DNA of 24,970 bases, from positions 1 to 24,970 of IMG/VR virus record IMGVR_UViG_3300032607_000466. The stretch is one strand, 5' to 3'. Each line of letters starts with the position of its first letter. Position 1 is the first letter of the stretch. Under the pieces are notes generated by a model. That model was not told where the DNA came from. It ran no database searches and saw nothing but the letters and a program-made list of their open reading frames with translations. Positions 1 to 6,916 of the stretch are shown here, in pieces. This DNA is from a virus. Both the position numbers and the translations under genes were made by a program.

Positions 1-31
1 GTATAAAACCTCTGCAAGTTGGGGTATTCAT
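1..31 (-). CDS. Start of a further small gene, cut by the window edge
   Basis: An ATG at 31-29 overlaps the TGA stop of the preceding gene as ATGA. A strong Shine-Dalgarno sequence (AAGGAG) lies 5 nt upstream of it. Ten codons are visible, reading MNTPTCRGFI, and then the window ends. The overlap and the ribosome site match those of the neighbouring genes, so translation probably continues past the left edge. No function can be given. Confidence 0.6.
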   Translation of the reverse strand, partial: MNTPTCRGFI

Positions 32-210
32 CCCAACTCCTTCTCTATGGCTTGGATTGTTTCGCAAAGGTATTGGTTGCATACACCGCAATGGTTGAAC
101 TCGTCAGGCTTATGCAACTCCACTACTGCACGAAGAGCCTGATAACCAGGAGCCTTATATGAGTCGTGCCATAGTCCTTCAAGTTGTGTCAACAATTCAT
201 CGTGTGTCAT
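28..210 (-). CDS. Small hypothetical protein with a Cys cluster
   Basis: This is a 60-residue protein of unknown function. The N-terminal half is acidic and helical, and a cluster of possible metal ligands (His40, Cys41, Cys44, Cys49) sits near the C-terminus, followed by an acidic helix. One zinc site could be formed, but nothing identifies the family. The start ATG overlaps the stop of the upstream gene by 4 nt (ATGA), and its own stop overlaps the next ATG in the same way. It is therefore part of a translationally coupled string of small genes at the end of this operon. It may be an accessory or regulatory phage protein; that is only inferred from position. Confidence 0.7.
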   Translation of the reverse strand: MTHDELLTQLEGLWHDSYKAPGYQALRAVVELHKPDEFNHCGVCNQYLCETIQAIEKELG

Positions 211-497
211 TTTTGAATCACCCTCATTACTACTCCCACATATACAAACGCACCCCCATCCGTTGAATTACAACGCACATAGGAGTACTCGCCCTCTTCC
301 TCTGCTATACGAAAGTGCTGTGTACCCCACACCATCTCAGGTGGTGAAACCTCTAGGTAGCCTTTAGCCATCGCGTCTCTTCGCAGGTTCTCCTTGAGGA
401 GTTGCTCAACATCATCAATGCTCATTCTCCTTATGAATTCAGCACTAATCTGCATTTGGCTACCAAACTCTTGAACTGTGTAATCTTTAGTCGTCAT
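207..497 (-). CDS. Hypothetical protein, 96 aa
   Basis: I place the start at the ATG at 497-495 (MTTKDYTVQEF). It has AGGAG 5 nt upstream and overlaps the stop of the nested 32-codon ORF as ATGA. A longer reading from 566 is open, but its extra 23 residues overlap that ORF in another frame and it has no ribosome site there. The protein is soluble. Its middle contains an acidic amphipathic helix (SIDDVEQLLKENLRRDA), and the C-terminal half looks like a compact beta-rich domain ending VYVGVVMRVIQK. I do not recognise the family. The stop overlaps the next gene's start by 4 nt. Confidence 0.7.
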   Translation of the reverse strand: MTTKDYTVQEFGSQMQISAEFIRRMSIDDVEQLLKENLRRDAMAKGYLEVSPPEMVWGTQHFRIAEEEGEYSYVRCNSTDGGAFVYVGVVMRVIQK

Positions 498-592
498 CTC
501 AACTCCTTCCATGCGTGACAGTTGCAGGTACAGGACCTCTGACCCATAAAGTGAAAGGATGTGCAATACGTACAGGGTTTGAACTTGCTCAT
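494..592 (-). CDS. Nested 32-residue Cys-rich microprotein
   Basis: This is a short ORF joined at both ends by ATGA overlaps: its ATG (592-590) overlaps the stop of the FmdB-like gene, and its TGA (496-494) overlaps the start of the 96-aa gene. The 32 residues contain CTYC at 7-10 and CTCNCH at 21-26, which could make one zinc site. The double overlap keeps the string of genes continuous without a gap, the best evidence that it is translated by coupling. Its own start has no strong Shine-Dalgarno sequence. It could instead be a leader that carries ribosomes to the next gene. Function unknown. Confidence 0.5.
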   Translation of the reverse strand: MSKFKPCTYCTSFHFMGQRSCTCNCHAWKELR

Positions 593-759
593 TGTCCGCC
601 CCACCCTCCGCCTTTAAAGTGAACTGATGGTGGTGTCATCACTTTGCTCATTTGATTTCCACAACGGTCGCAGTTAGGTCGCTCAGTAGAATCAAAGGTT
701 AAGTGCATCTCTACAAGACTGCCTTCGCAGGTATCGCATTTAAAATCATACTTAGGCAT
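589..759 (-). CDS. FmdB-like zinc-ribbon protein
   Basis: This 56-residue protein begins MPKYDFKCDTCEG and has a second pair, CDRCG, at 30-34. The two CxxC knuckles about 20 residues apart, the MPxYxFxC start and the Gly-rich tail (FKGGGWGG) are typical of the FmdB/putative regulatory zinc-ribbon family, which is common in phages and bacteria and has no firmly established role. The gene starts inside the last codons of the upstream winged-helix gene (8-nt overlap) and its stop overlaps the next ATG. A metal-binding regulatory or assembly role is an inference from the family. The call itself is well supported by the motif spacing. Confidence 0.8.
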   Translation of the reverse strand: MPKYDFKCDTCEGSLVEMHLTFDSTERPNCDRCGNQMSKVMTPPSVHFKGGGWGGQ

Positions 760-1717
760 TTAATTTTTTCTCATACCTTTCTAGCGCAGACCGACCTGCA
801 ATCGTATTGTCGAATGTTCTTCCATCAGAAGCATAGAGGACATCGGTGTTAATAACCTCTGACACGCCCTCGACATTTGGCAGGACTATCCCAAGATTGT
901 TGTGCGCCTTGACTAGATGGGTCTTAAACATCATTAGAAACTTCTTATACAAATACGGAGCCTCGTTGCCGATGCCTATAAAGTTCTTTTGGTCAGCCAT
1001 AAACATCTTTAACAACTCTAGTTCGACCAGGGCTGTCGTCTGATACTGATTACGTTGCTTGGCGAGTGCTCCCGCGAGGTGACCGACGTTGACGGTTCCT
1101 GGAAGCCAGGGAAACTTCTTACCAACAAGGTAGGAGAACTCGGCTGCTACATCGCGACTTGTCCACTCTGCTGCTGGTCGTAGTCCTCGTGTCTTCGTGT
1201 CTTTCTTGCTCGGCGGTGTTCTCGGTGTCTCTGACTCCATCTTTCCAACACCACCAACAGAATCATCCTTGGCTTGTTCTTCACGCCAACTTTTATTCAT
1301 TGATTCCTCACTTACTTTTTGTATTTTTATATTTTCATAACTAGTTTGACTAATATAACTATTAGGTACTAATAGTCTATTAACTAGATAGTCATAGTTA
1401 CTATCTGCTCTATCTGTAGATGCCCTCTCTACAGGGCATACTGATGCCTCCCATAGAGGGCATAACAATTGGTATGTGTTTCCAGAATAGAACCCTCGCC
1501 CACGCTTTTTGCGTTGTGTTTGAAGTAGCCCTTTGTCTTCTAAAGCCCGTATAGCCTCTCTGACAGTGTTCCTAGATTTAGCCTGCGTCGAGCAGCCGAG
1601 AGTATCCATTGGTTGCTCTACTACCCCGTCAGAGGTTGCTAAGGACCACAGTGTAACGAAGAGACGGAACTGGAAATGGCTTAAATTCGCGTCGAGCAAC
1701 CGAGATGAAAGGCTCAC
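752..1717 (-). CDS. Winged-helix DNA-binding protein, candidate replication initiator or regulator
   Basis: This 321-residue protein starts at a GTG (1717-1715) that overlaps the stop of the upstream gene. Residues about 13-85 read as a winged helix: helices SHFQFRLFVTLWSLA and RNTVREAIRALEDKGLL, then a basic wing (QRKKRGRG) and a beta strand. Residues about 85-185 are a low-complexity linker rich in Ser, Asn, Glu and Lys. Residues 185-321 form a second, mostly helical domain. This layout of HTH, linker and C-terminal interaction domain is seen in phage replication initiators (lambda O, replisome organisers) and also in some regulators. The linker DNA carries clustered inverted repeats (see 1358-1463), which favours the initiator reading. 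No helicase or primase neighbour is visible to confirm it. Confidence 0.6.
   Translation of the reverse strand: MSLSSRLLDANLSHFQFRLFVTLWSLATSDGVVEQPMDTLGCSTQAKSRNTVREAIRALEDKGLLQTQRKKRGRGFYSGNTYQLLCPLWEASVCPVERASTDRADSNYDYLVNRLLVPNSYISQTSYENIKIQKVSEESMNKSWREEQAKDDSVGGVGKMESETPRTPPSKKDTKTRGLRPAAEWTSRDVAAEFSYLVGKKFPWLPGTVNVGHLAGALAKQRNQYQTTALVELELLKMFMADQKNFIGIGNEAPYLYKKFLMMFKTHLVKAHNNLGIVLPNVEGVSEVINTDVLYASDGRTFDNTIAGRSALERYEKKLNA
1358..1463. repeat. Cluster of inverted and direct repeats inside the winged-helix gene
   Basis: Within about 105 bp there are three inverted repeats. ACTATTAG and its complement lie around GTA at 1358-1376. AGATAGT and ACTATCT flank 7 nt at 1386-1406. ATGCCCT and AGGGCAT flank 6 nt at 1420-1439. 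Further copies of the ATGCCCTC octamer occur as GAGGGCAT at 1456-1463 and, imperfectly, as ATGCCTC at 1444-1450. CTATCTG is repeated directly at 1401-1407 and 1410-1416. An AT-rich tract (about 1310-1360) borders the cluster. The repeats lie in the linker-coding part (residues about 85-120). They could be origin iterons or an autoregulatory operator. Confidence 0.5.
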
Positions 1718-2181
1718 TCAGTGCGACGGTATTTGTGCTTACCATCGCCGTTGATTTGGTCCATCACCATCTTATAAATCAATGCTGATAGGGATTCAGT
1801 AAAGTCTGCAAGCACTTCGTCTAGGTGCTCTTCTAACGCTTCTGTCTGCGTGTCCACAATATTTAAGCCATTTGAAATGTCCCATATATCTAAGCCTTTG
1901 TCATGTGCCCATTCAATAGCCTCGAAGCATTCATCCGATTCATCCCATGCAACAGCCAGAATGTCTTCCGCAACAAAAACTTCCATCAATTCATCTAAAT
2001 CTCCGCCTGTGCTAACAGGAATATTTTTTTCGGAAGCAGTAAGGATAATTTGGTCTTGTGTTTCATTTGGTTCATGAGAGGGAAGAACAATCTCTGTAAT
2101 GAGTTTTTTTTCTAATAAATGGCGCAGACCAACTGTTACATCCATATCGTCAGCACCACCAACAATTAATAATCGTGTCAT
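1714..2181 (-). CDS. Rossmann-like (possibly SLOG-like) hypothetical protein
   Basis: This 155-residue protein begins with a hydrophobic strand and glycine turn (RLLIVGGADDMD, 3-14). It then alternates helix and strand: EIVLPS, a helix ending in KNIPV, the strand ILAVAWDESDEC at 74-85, a helix, and GLDIWDISNGLN. The N-terminal VGG turn and the central [hydrophobic]4-WDxSxE segment resemble small Rossmannoid nucleotide-sensing domains such as the SLOG/YpsA group. I cannot confirm that family by eye. Residues 112-140 are an acidic amphipathic helix. The Shine-Dalgarno AGGGG precedes the ATG, and the stop overlaps the GTG of the winged-helix gene, so the two are co-translated. A ligand-sensing partner for the DNA-binding protein is speculation. 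Confidence 0.55.
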   Translation of the reverse strand: MTRLLIVGGADDMDVTVGLRHLLEKKLITEIVLPSHEPNETQDQIILTASEKNIPVSTGGDLDELMEVFVAEDILAVAWDESDECFEAIEWAHDKGLDIWDISNGLNIVDTQTEALEEHLDEVLADFTESLSALIYKMVMDQINGDGKHKYRRTE

Positions 2182-2190
2182 TTTATGCCC

Positions 2191-2445
2191 CTAGTATCGT
2201 CGAATTGGTTGAACGCTTACTTCATCTTTAGTTATAAACATTGTAATTCCTAGTGCTAGGAATGAACTAGCGGGAGCAAAGAGAGATATTTCTAGCCATG
2301 GGTAACCAAATAGCCAACAAAACAAAACAGCAAATGGCAAAGCAACAAATCCACGTAGTTTTTTTAAATCGTAGAAAGTTTGAATTGCCTCAGTAAAATA
2401 GGCGACGGCGAAAGAGATTACGAGTAGTTCTATTAGTAGGTCCAT
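2191..2445 (-). CDS. Small integral membrane protein, candidate holin
   Basis: This 84-residue protein has hydrophobic segments at about 3-21, 32-50 and 53-73. A short charged stretch (YDLKKLRG) lies between the first two, and the C-terminal tail contains several charged residues (TKDEVSVQPIRRY). The size, two or three membrane segments, and position just after the tail-tip genes fit a holin. No free-standing endolysin gene follows in this window, so the lysis assignment is weak. It could equally be another phage membrane protein. The start ATG follows the upstream stop by about 23 nt with only a weak ribosome site. The gene ends 9 nt before the next ATG. Confidence 0.55.
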   Translation of the reverse strand: MDLLIELLVISFAVAYFTEAIQTFYDLKKLRGFVALPFAVLFCWLFGYPWLEISLFAPASSFLALGITMFITKDEVSVQPIRRY

Positions 2446-2468
2446 GGATGTATCTTAGACCTAAATTT

Positions 2469-4661
2469 CTACGGGGCGAAACTTCCCTCGAGACCCGAGT
2501 AACTTCTGATACGGTAAGGAATATGACGGGGAATCCAGTTATCTAGGGTTTGAAGTAACCGTGGGATTTTGATGTTTTTGTCTGTGTAGTAAAATGACTT
2601 GGAAGCATGAGCAGTTCCTGACCATACAACCCCATAATCGGCAGGCATAGAGCCATCAAAGTACTCTGACGGGGCATAGCCACGTTCAACTTGTGCGTTG
2701 TCTAAGGTCACCGTTTGTCCAGTCAAAGTGCCTGAAACACTTGCAGTCATTGTAATAGTATCGTTAGGTGAAAAGTCAATAGGTATGTAGACGGTGGCAT
2801 AGAATCGTTTCCAGTTAGTTGTTAAAGCACAGGACTGAACAGTACTTTCTGCGTCACTGCCTGTCTCATCGGTAACGCCTAAAGTGATGTTTACAGTGCA
2901 GGCAGCACTTGCTTTTAGATAAATAGAAAAAACGTAGTTGTTGTCATCATAAATTTTATAGGTTGAAGAGGTTGCACAGGTAGTTGTTACTGATAGAGCA
3001 TTTTGTCCACTAAGTCTTAGTGCTTGTGTTCCTGGAACACCTGTTGGAACATCTGCAACTAAAGTTTTTGAAGAGTTAGTAGTCCATAAGTTTCCGTTTG
3101 TTTCAAAGGATGGATTGCTAATTAGGTTTATTTTTCTAGGCTCTAAAAATACATCTAATCCCCGTGGTTCGTCATAGTTTGTAACGTCAATTGTTTTTCC
3201 AAGTTGAACCATATCGACGTAGTATGTTCCAGTCGTTGTTAGGTAAATTCTAATACCAGCGTAGGCAGCACCTGCTGGTGATGTTGCAACTAGTGAAGTT
3301 CTTTGAACCTGACCAATTGTTCCTAATTCGGTTCCCAATACTCTAGAGCCGATTATTACTCCTAGTTCGTCGTACCAATACAGGGCTGGTGTTAAAGTTC
3401 CGTTAGCAAGTGTCTTTGCGTAAAACGATAGTGTGTAACTTGTAGCAGGGATAACGGGAATACCTTTTATAATAGGAGCATCGCGACCCAAAGACATCGC
3501 AGTTCCTCCCGCAGCAGTTCCTGATGTAGAAGTAGGAATCATTGGGGCGTTAACGCTTGCATAGGTAAATGTTGTAGGTAGTGGCACAGTTGTAACAGTA
3601 AAAGTTCCGTTGTAGTTTGTATCTACGCCTGCAACAATAACCGTATCGCCAATTTCTAATCCGTGGGCGACGTTAGTTGTCAACTGAGCCACATCATTAA
3701 ATCTTTGTTTAAAGGTAACTGTTGGCAAAATGGTTACTACTTTACCTGACCAAATTGTGTCAATAGCATTTGTTCCTGTGGCTAAAGTTTGGCTGCTATC
3801 TGCTGATAACGTTCCAGCAGTTGCTGTCCAACGACCAAAACCTTCTTTAAAGGTAGCGTCCTGCATATCCAGAAGTAAATTGGGAGACCTTGTTAAGACG
3901 GGAGCATAACCACTTAAAGATTCAATGTAATTATTGATGCCTAGTTCAGTTCCTTTTAAAGCAAAAAGTCTTGCAGATTCACGCACTAACTTCTTTTGGT
4001 TTTTAAATGCTAAGCCTCGTTCTAGGTAAAGTCCATAACTTAAAAACTTATACCCCAAAAATTGCGGGGGAAGTTTAGACTCTCCAAAAGAAGGTTTAAT
4101 TAGGTCTGCATAAGTAATAATTTGGTCGTAAGTAAACCCAAAAGAATCTAAGAAATTGTAAAGAAAGGTGTCTTTTTCAACAGGTCCAGTAGGACTTCCA
4201 TCTTTGGTCGTAAAGATTCTAGGAAGCATATTATACATGTTGTCTGTACCGTTTAATTTTTTAGGGATTAAGACGTAGGTAGAACCAGCAGCAACCCACA
4301 CTTTTGTAGATGTGTAAAGAAAAACCGTGTAGTAGATAAACTGCCCAGCAATTAGACCTTTATAGTAAGTTTCTAAGACGTTATCTCCACCATCAATAAT
4401 GGAGTTTCGAGAAACTTGCCCACTGATACTTGTAGAAGAAACCTGTTGCCAAACAATAGTTCCATCTTCGGCACTTTCAGGAAAGTTAGTGTTGTTTCGA
4501 ACAAGCCTAAATTGAGAAAAGTCTCCTTGAGGTAATTGCCAAAATAGTTGTACTTTGTCGTACGTTAAAGCAGAAGCAAGGAACGGCGTGATGTTGTAGA
4601 CAAGACGCGGAGAGTTACCGTAATACGCTCCACGATAAATGGAACCAGCATATTTTGCCAC
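2469..4661 (-). CDS. Baseplate gpI-like tail protein fused to carbohydrate-binding-like modules
   Basis: This 730-residue protein starts at GTG with AGGGGG 6-7 nt upstream. Residues about 35-132 look like a fibronectin-type beta domain. Residues about 138-255 resemble the P2 gpI-type baseplate family (YNMLPRIF, a DxFGFTYDQI helix, SYGLYLERG, GTELGINNYIESLSGY), the protein that joins baseplate wedges to fibres. Residues about 260-490 form a jelly-roll like CBM_4_9 modules (SYTLSFYAKT, YYVDMVQLGK), interrupted at about 313-385 by a separate beta module (AHGLEIGDTVIVAGV, NGTFTVTTV) of a type common in phage tail proteins. A second jelly-roll follows at 512-660 (NLISNPSFE, YVFSIYLKAS, VTLDNAQVERG). 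The protein probably sits at the tail tip and binds host glycans. The domain calls come from motif recognition, not a search. Confidence 0.75.
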   Translation of the reverse strand: MAKYAGSIYRGAYYGNSPRLVYNITPFLASALTYDKVQLFWQLPQGDFSQFRLVRNNTNFPESAEDGTIVWQQVSSTSISGQVSRNSIIDGGDNVLETYYKGLIAGQFIYYTVFLYTSTKVWVAAGSTYVLIPKKLNGTDNMYNMLPRIFTTKDGSPTGPVEKDTFLYNFLDSFGFTYDQIITYADLIKPSFGESKLPPQFLGYKFLSYGLYLERGLAFKNQKKLVRESARLFALKGTELGINNYIESLSGYAPVLTRSPNLLLDMQDATFKEGFGRWTATAGTLSADSSQTLATGTNAIDTIWSGKVVTILPTVTFKQRFNDVAQLTTNVAHGLEIGDTVIVAGVDTNYNGTFTVTTVPLPTTFTYASVNAPMIPTSTSGTAAGGTAMSLGRDAPIIKGIPVIPATSYTLSFYAKTLANGTLTPALYWYDELGVIIGSRVLGTELGTIGQVQRTSLVATSPAGAAYAGIRIYLTTTGTYYVDMVQLGKTIDVTNYDEPRGLDVFLEPRKINLISNPSFETNGNLWTTNSSKTLVADVPTGVPGTQALRLSGQNALSVTTTCATSSTYKIYDDNNYVFSIYLKASAACTVNITLGVTDETGSDAESTVQSCALTTNWKRFYATVYIPIDFSPNDTITMTASVSGTLTGQTVTLDNAQVERGYAPSEYFDGSMPADYGVVWSGTAHASKSFYYTDKNIKIPRLLQTLDNWIPRHIPYRIRSYSGLEGSFAP

Positions 4662-4672
4662 TGGTTCACCCC

Positions 4673-5110
4673 CTAAGCCATTTGAATGGCGAAGTAATCA
4701 ACAAATAGTGTTATAGGACTTTGCGAATCGGTAATTGCAACGTTCATTACTGCTTCATAACCAAACTGAGTTGTACTCACTGCTTTTGCTGTTGCAAAAC
4801 CATTTTTAACAGTTGTCCCATAACGAACTTGTAAAAATACAAGAGGTGTGGAGGAAAACCTTCCTACACCAAAAGTTCTAGTTCCAATAACTAATTGGTC
4901 ACCAGCAGTTGTCGTGGATAGATTTACCGTACCTGTTTCAATAGCGTAAGGAACTTGTCCTGCTCTGTTAATTCGCCCAGCAAAAGTTTGAATTCCCGAG
5001 AAAGTATTATCAGCAACTTTTGAGGCATAGGAAGTTAAATCGGGTAGGGCAATAGCAAGGGAGTCCCAAGCATTACCATTCCAAACGTATACTTCTCTAT
5101 ATGTAGGCAT
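4673..5110 (-). CDS. Small tail-fibre or tail-tip protein
   Basis: This 145-residue protein opens with YREVYVWNGNAWDSLA, a short motif often seen where phage fibre proteins begin (xxYVWNGxAWDSxA). A beta-rich C-terminal domain with alternating strands follows (LVFLQVRYGTTV, YEAVMNVAITDS, ITLFVDYFAIQM). The C-terminal strand pattern would suit a small receptor-binding or trimerising head domain. It lies directly between the 62-aa tail protein and the gpI-like protein, so a tail-tip place is likely. No catalytic residues are visible. The ribosome site is weak, so coupling to the gene ending 3 nt upstream is likely. Confidence 0.6.
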   Translation of the reverse strand: MPTYREVYVWNGNAWDSLAIALPDLTSYASKVADNTFSGIQTFAGRINRAGQVPYAIETGTVNLSTTTAGDQLVIGTRTFGVGRFSSTPLVFLQVRYGTTVKNGFATAKAVSTTQFGYEAVMNVAITDSQSPITLFVDYFAIQMA

Positions 5111-5112
5111 TT

Positions 5113-5301
5113 TTACTCAGTTGGCCTAATAAAGGTTTTTCCATCGTATTTAAAACCTGCCCTTACGTCATCTTTTTCTCTATCAAACTCAACTGCTTGT
5201 GGTTGACTTAGAAAAATAGCAGCAAGTTTGTCATCAGTTTGAAGTATTTCTGCAACTTCTCCATCAATAACAAAAGCCAGCAGTCTTGTAGTATCCGCCA
5301 T
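5113..5301 (-). CDS. Short tail-region protein
   Basis: This 62-residue protein begins MADTTRLLAFVIDGEVAEIL and has the layout of small proteins found beside tail-fibre genes in many phages: a hydrophobic strand with IDGEV, a helix DDKLAAIFLSQP, then a strand and a GFKYDGKTF turn near the C-terminus. The role is not established; a baseplate or fibre-attachment accessory is possible. AAGGAG precedes the ATG by 7 nt. The gene starts 1 nt after the stop of the zinc-binding gene upstream. Confidence 0.65.
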   Translation of the reverse strand: MADTTRLLAFVIDGEVAEILQTDDKLAAIFLSQPQAVEFDREKDDVRAGFKYDGKTFIRPTE

Positions 5302-5302
5302 T

Positions 5303-5584
5303 TTATTCTCCTTCTGGGTTTGTAGGTTCTATGGTAACAGTCCCCCATAGTCCAATGGGGCATGAAGCATGGGCTAATTTTGTTTTTTCTGTCATAAAAC
5401 AGCCACATTTAGTGCACGTTTTAGTTAATTTAATCAAATGCTTACACCCAAGGCAGTGGTTAAGTCGATACTGTGCCGTTTCATCGTCTACTCGTTTTAC
5501 GTTAGGGTTAATTAAATCCCAAGGACGAACAGCATCACCTGGGTTTTTTTCTTTCCATAACTGCCACGGACTTTTTTCACTCAT
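5303..5584 (-). CDS. Zinc-binding hypothetical protein
   Basis: This 93-residue protein carries six cysteines in its second half: C44 and C47 (CLGC), C57, C60 and C62 (CTKCGC), and C75 (SCPIGLW). The pattern CxxC, CxxCxC, then KTKxxxxxCPxGxW is a small phage zinc-binding family that I recognise from other tailed phages but whose function is not known. The N-terminal half is Trp- and Pro-rich (SPWQLWKEKNPGD, VRPWDLINPN). The gene lies between tail-fibre genes with AGGAG 7 nt before the ATG, so it is expressed with the tail module. Whether it is in the virion or assists folding cannot be said. Confidence 0.65.
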   Translation of the reverse strand: MSEKSPWQLWKEKNPGDAVRPWDLINPNVKRVDDETAQYRLNHCLGCKHLIKLTKTCTKCGCFMTEKTKLAHASCPIGLWGTVTIEPTNPEGE

Positions 5585-5585
5585 A

Positions 5586-6905
5586 TTATGCTCCTGGTTG
5601 TTTTACCTGTATTGAACCAATTGTATTACCTTCTTGATAATTTGAAGGATACCCAAATATACCAAAGTTGCTTCCTACGGGGGAGATAAACGAGGAGTAT
5701 GCCAACACCTTAATTTGGTCTGCGTAAGCGTTATCTCTGTAGACGTTTATTGCCATGTTAACACCAACACCAAGGACTCTAAGAGCCTTAAAGTTTTCGC
5801 CAATATCAAAGTCTTGTTCTACAGTAAGAACTCCATTAACTGACTTAACTAAATAAAGTCTATAAAAGTAGTTATAACCAGTAGCGGTTGTTAGGGCTTG
5901 TGGACATACTTGACGAACACCAGTTGAATTTGGTGCACAAGTAGGGTAACCAATAATATAATTCTCCAGACTAGTACCCCCTGGGCAACTTGCTACAGTT
6001 GTATAGGTTTGAGTGTTATTTGATAGGCACGGTCCTTGAACTACTGACACAGTAGCACATGATTCACTCCAACTCCCAGGAGTAGAAGTACAGACTTCCG
6101 ATGAAGTATAACTTGTTCTACAGACAGTATCTCTATCGCAACAGATTTGTGTATAGTAGCCACCGCCTTGTGTAGTTGTACAACGAGTGATTCCATCTTC
6201 GCGAGTACAGGTTGTAACACCAGGAGTAGAATTCCAGCGATTACAGTATCTAATACATTCGTTTGTACAAGTTTGTGTTGGTGTAACTACAGTGATGCAA
6301 TCTTGTCCTCCAGGAGTATAAACTTGGGTACAATCACTACCTTCAAGTGTGTCAGGACCATATACTGCACAAGTAAGTGGGTCTGCTACTTGAGTGTAGG
6401 TGTAGCCTCCATTACAAACGGTTCGCTGTCCTATAGCATCTACAATGCAATAACCTTCATTAACTAGTGGTACTGCACAATAAGAGTAGGTATAAGCAAC
6501 CTGGTTATTCCAACCAACTAAGCCCCACCAGGTAGTAGAAGATTCTGCTCTAAGTATTACGCCAACTCCTGGAACCATTTCATTTGCTTGTAGTTCAAAA
6601 TCTGTAAGTCCAACATCAACTATGGCAAGGGGATAGGTAGATTTTGATGTAGTGACTTGTGCTTTACCGTCAAGGATATTCCATGTACCTCTAGGAGCAG
6701 TCCATGCTTGTCCTGTAGGAGAGGTTCCTAGTGTGACAGAGTTTGTTCTTTCAAAAAAATCTTTAAACTCCGAAACAAAAAACTTACGCCAAGTGCCTTC
6801 AACGTTTACATAACCTTCTTTAGCCTTTATCCAAGCACCACCGCTTTTAAAAAAGGCTGAGCCTGAAGAGACGTAATTGTTGGCTACTTTAATCTGGATA
6901 GGCAT
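5586..6905 (-). CDS. Adhesin-like tail protein with a Cys-rich insertion
   Basis: This 439-residue protein has three parts. Residues 1-45 look like a short attachment segment (GGAWIKAKEGYVNVEGTWRK). Residues about 50-140 and 345-415 look like two halves of one concanavalin/LamG-type beta-sandwich (strands FELQANEM, GVGVILRAES, WWGLVGWNN, then NYFYRLYLVKSV, MAINVYRDN). Between them, residues 143-334 hold 20 cysteines and many Thr, Gly and Pro residues. All 20 cysteines of the protein are in this insertion. Three segments share a C-(10-11)-C-(8-9)-C spacing of 21 residues (C192-C213, C221-C242, C272-C293), each with TPG near its start. The insertion probably forms a disulfide-linked host-binding region. 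Receptor binding is inferred. Confidence 0.65.
   Translation of the reverse strand: MPIQIKVANNYVSSGSAFFKSGGAWIKAKEGYVNVEGTWRKFFVSEFKDFFERTNSVTLGTSPTGQAWTAPRGTWNILDGKAQVTTSKSTYPLAIVDVGLTDFELQANEMVPGVGVILRAESSTTWWGLVGWNNQVAYTYSYCAVPLVNEGYCIVDAIGQRTVCNGGYTYTQVADPLTCAVYGPDTLEGSDCTQVYTPGGQDCITVVTPTQTCTNECIRYCNRWNSTPGVTTCTREDGITRCTTTQGGGYYTQICCDRDTVCRTSYTSSEVCTSTPGSWSESCATVSVVQGPCLSNNTQTYTTVASCPGGTSLENYIIGYPTCAPNSTGVRQVCPQALTTATGYNYFYRLYLVKSVNGVLTVEQDFDIGENFKALRVLGVGVNMAINVYRDNAYADQIKVLAYSSFISPVGSNFGIFGYPSNYQEGNTIGSIQVKQPGA
6076..6318. repeat. Three CCAGGAGTA repeats in the adhesin insertion
   Basis: The 9-mer CCAGGAGTA occurs on the plus strand at 6076-6084, 6220-6228 and 6310-6318. On the coding strand each copy encodes the TPG of one of the three matching 22-residue cysteine segments. 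The sharing at DNA level suggests the segments arose by duplication rather than by chance Cys richness. Confidence 0.5.
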
Positions 6906-6916
6906 AGTACCTAGAC

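Noticed and set aside
498-566. N-terminal extension of the 96-aa gene to an ATG at 566
   Set aside because: It lacks a ribosome site and overlaps the coupled 32-codon ORF in another frame. The ATG at 497 has AGGAG at good spacing.
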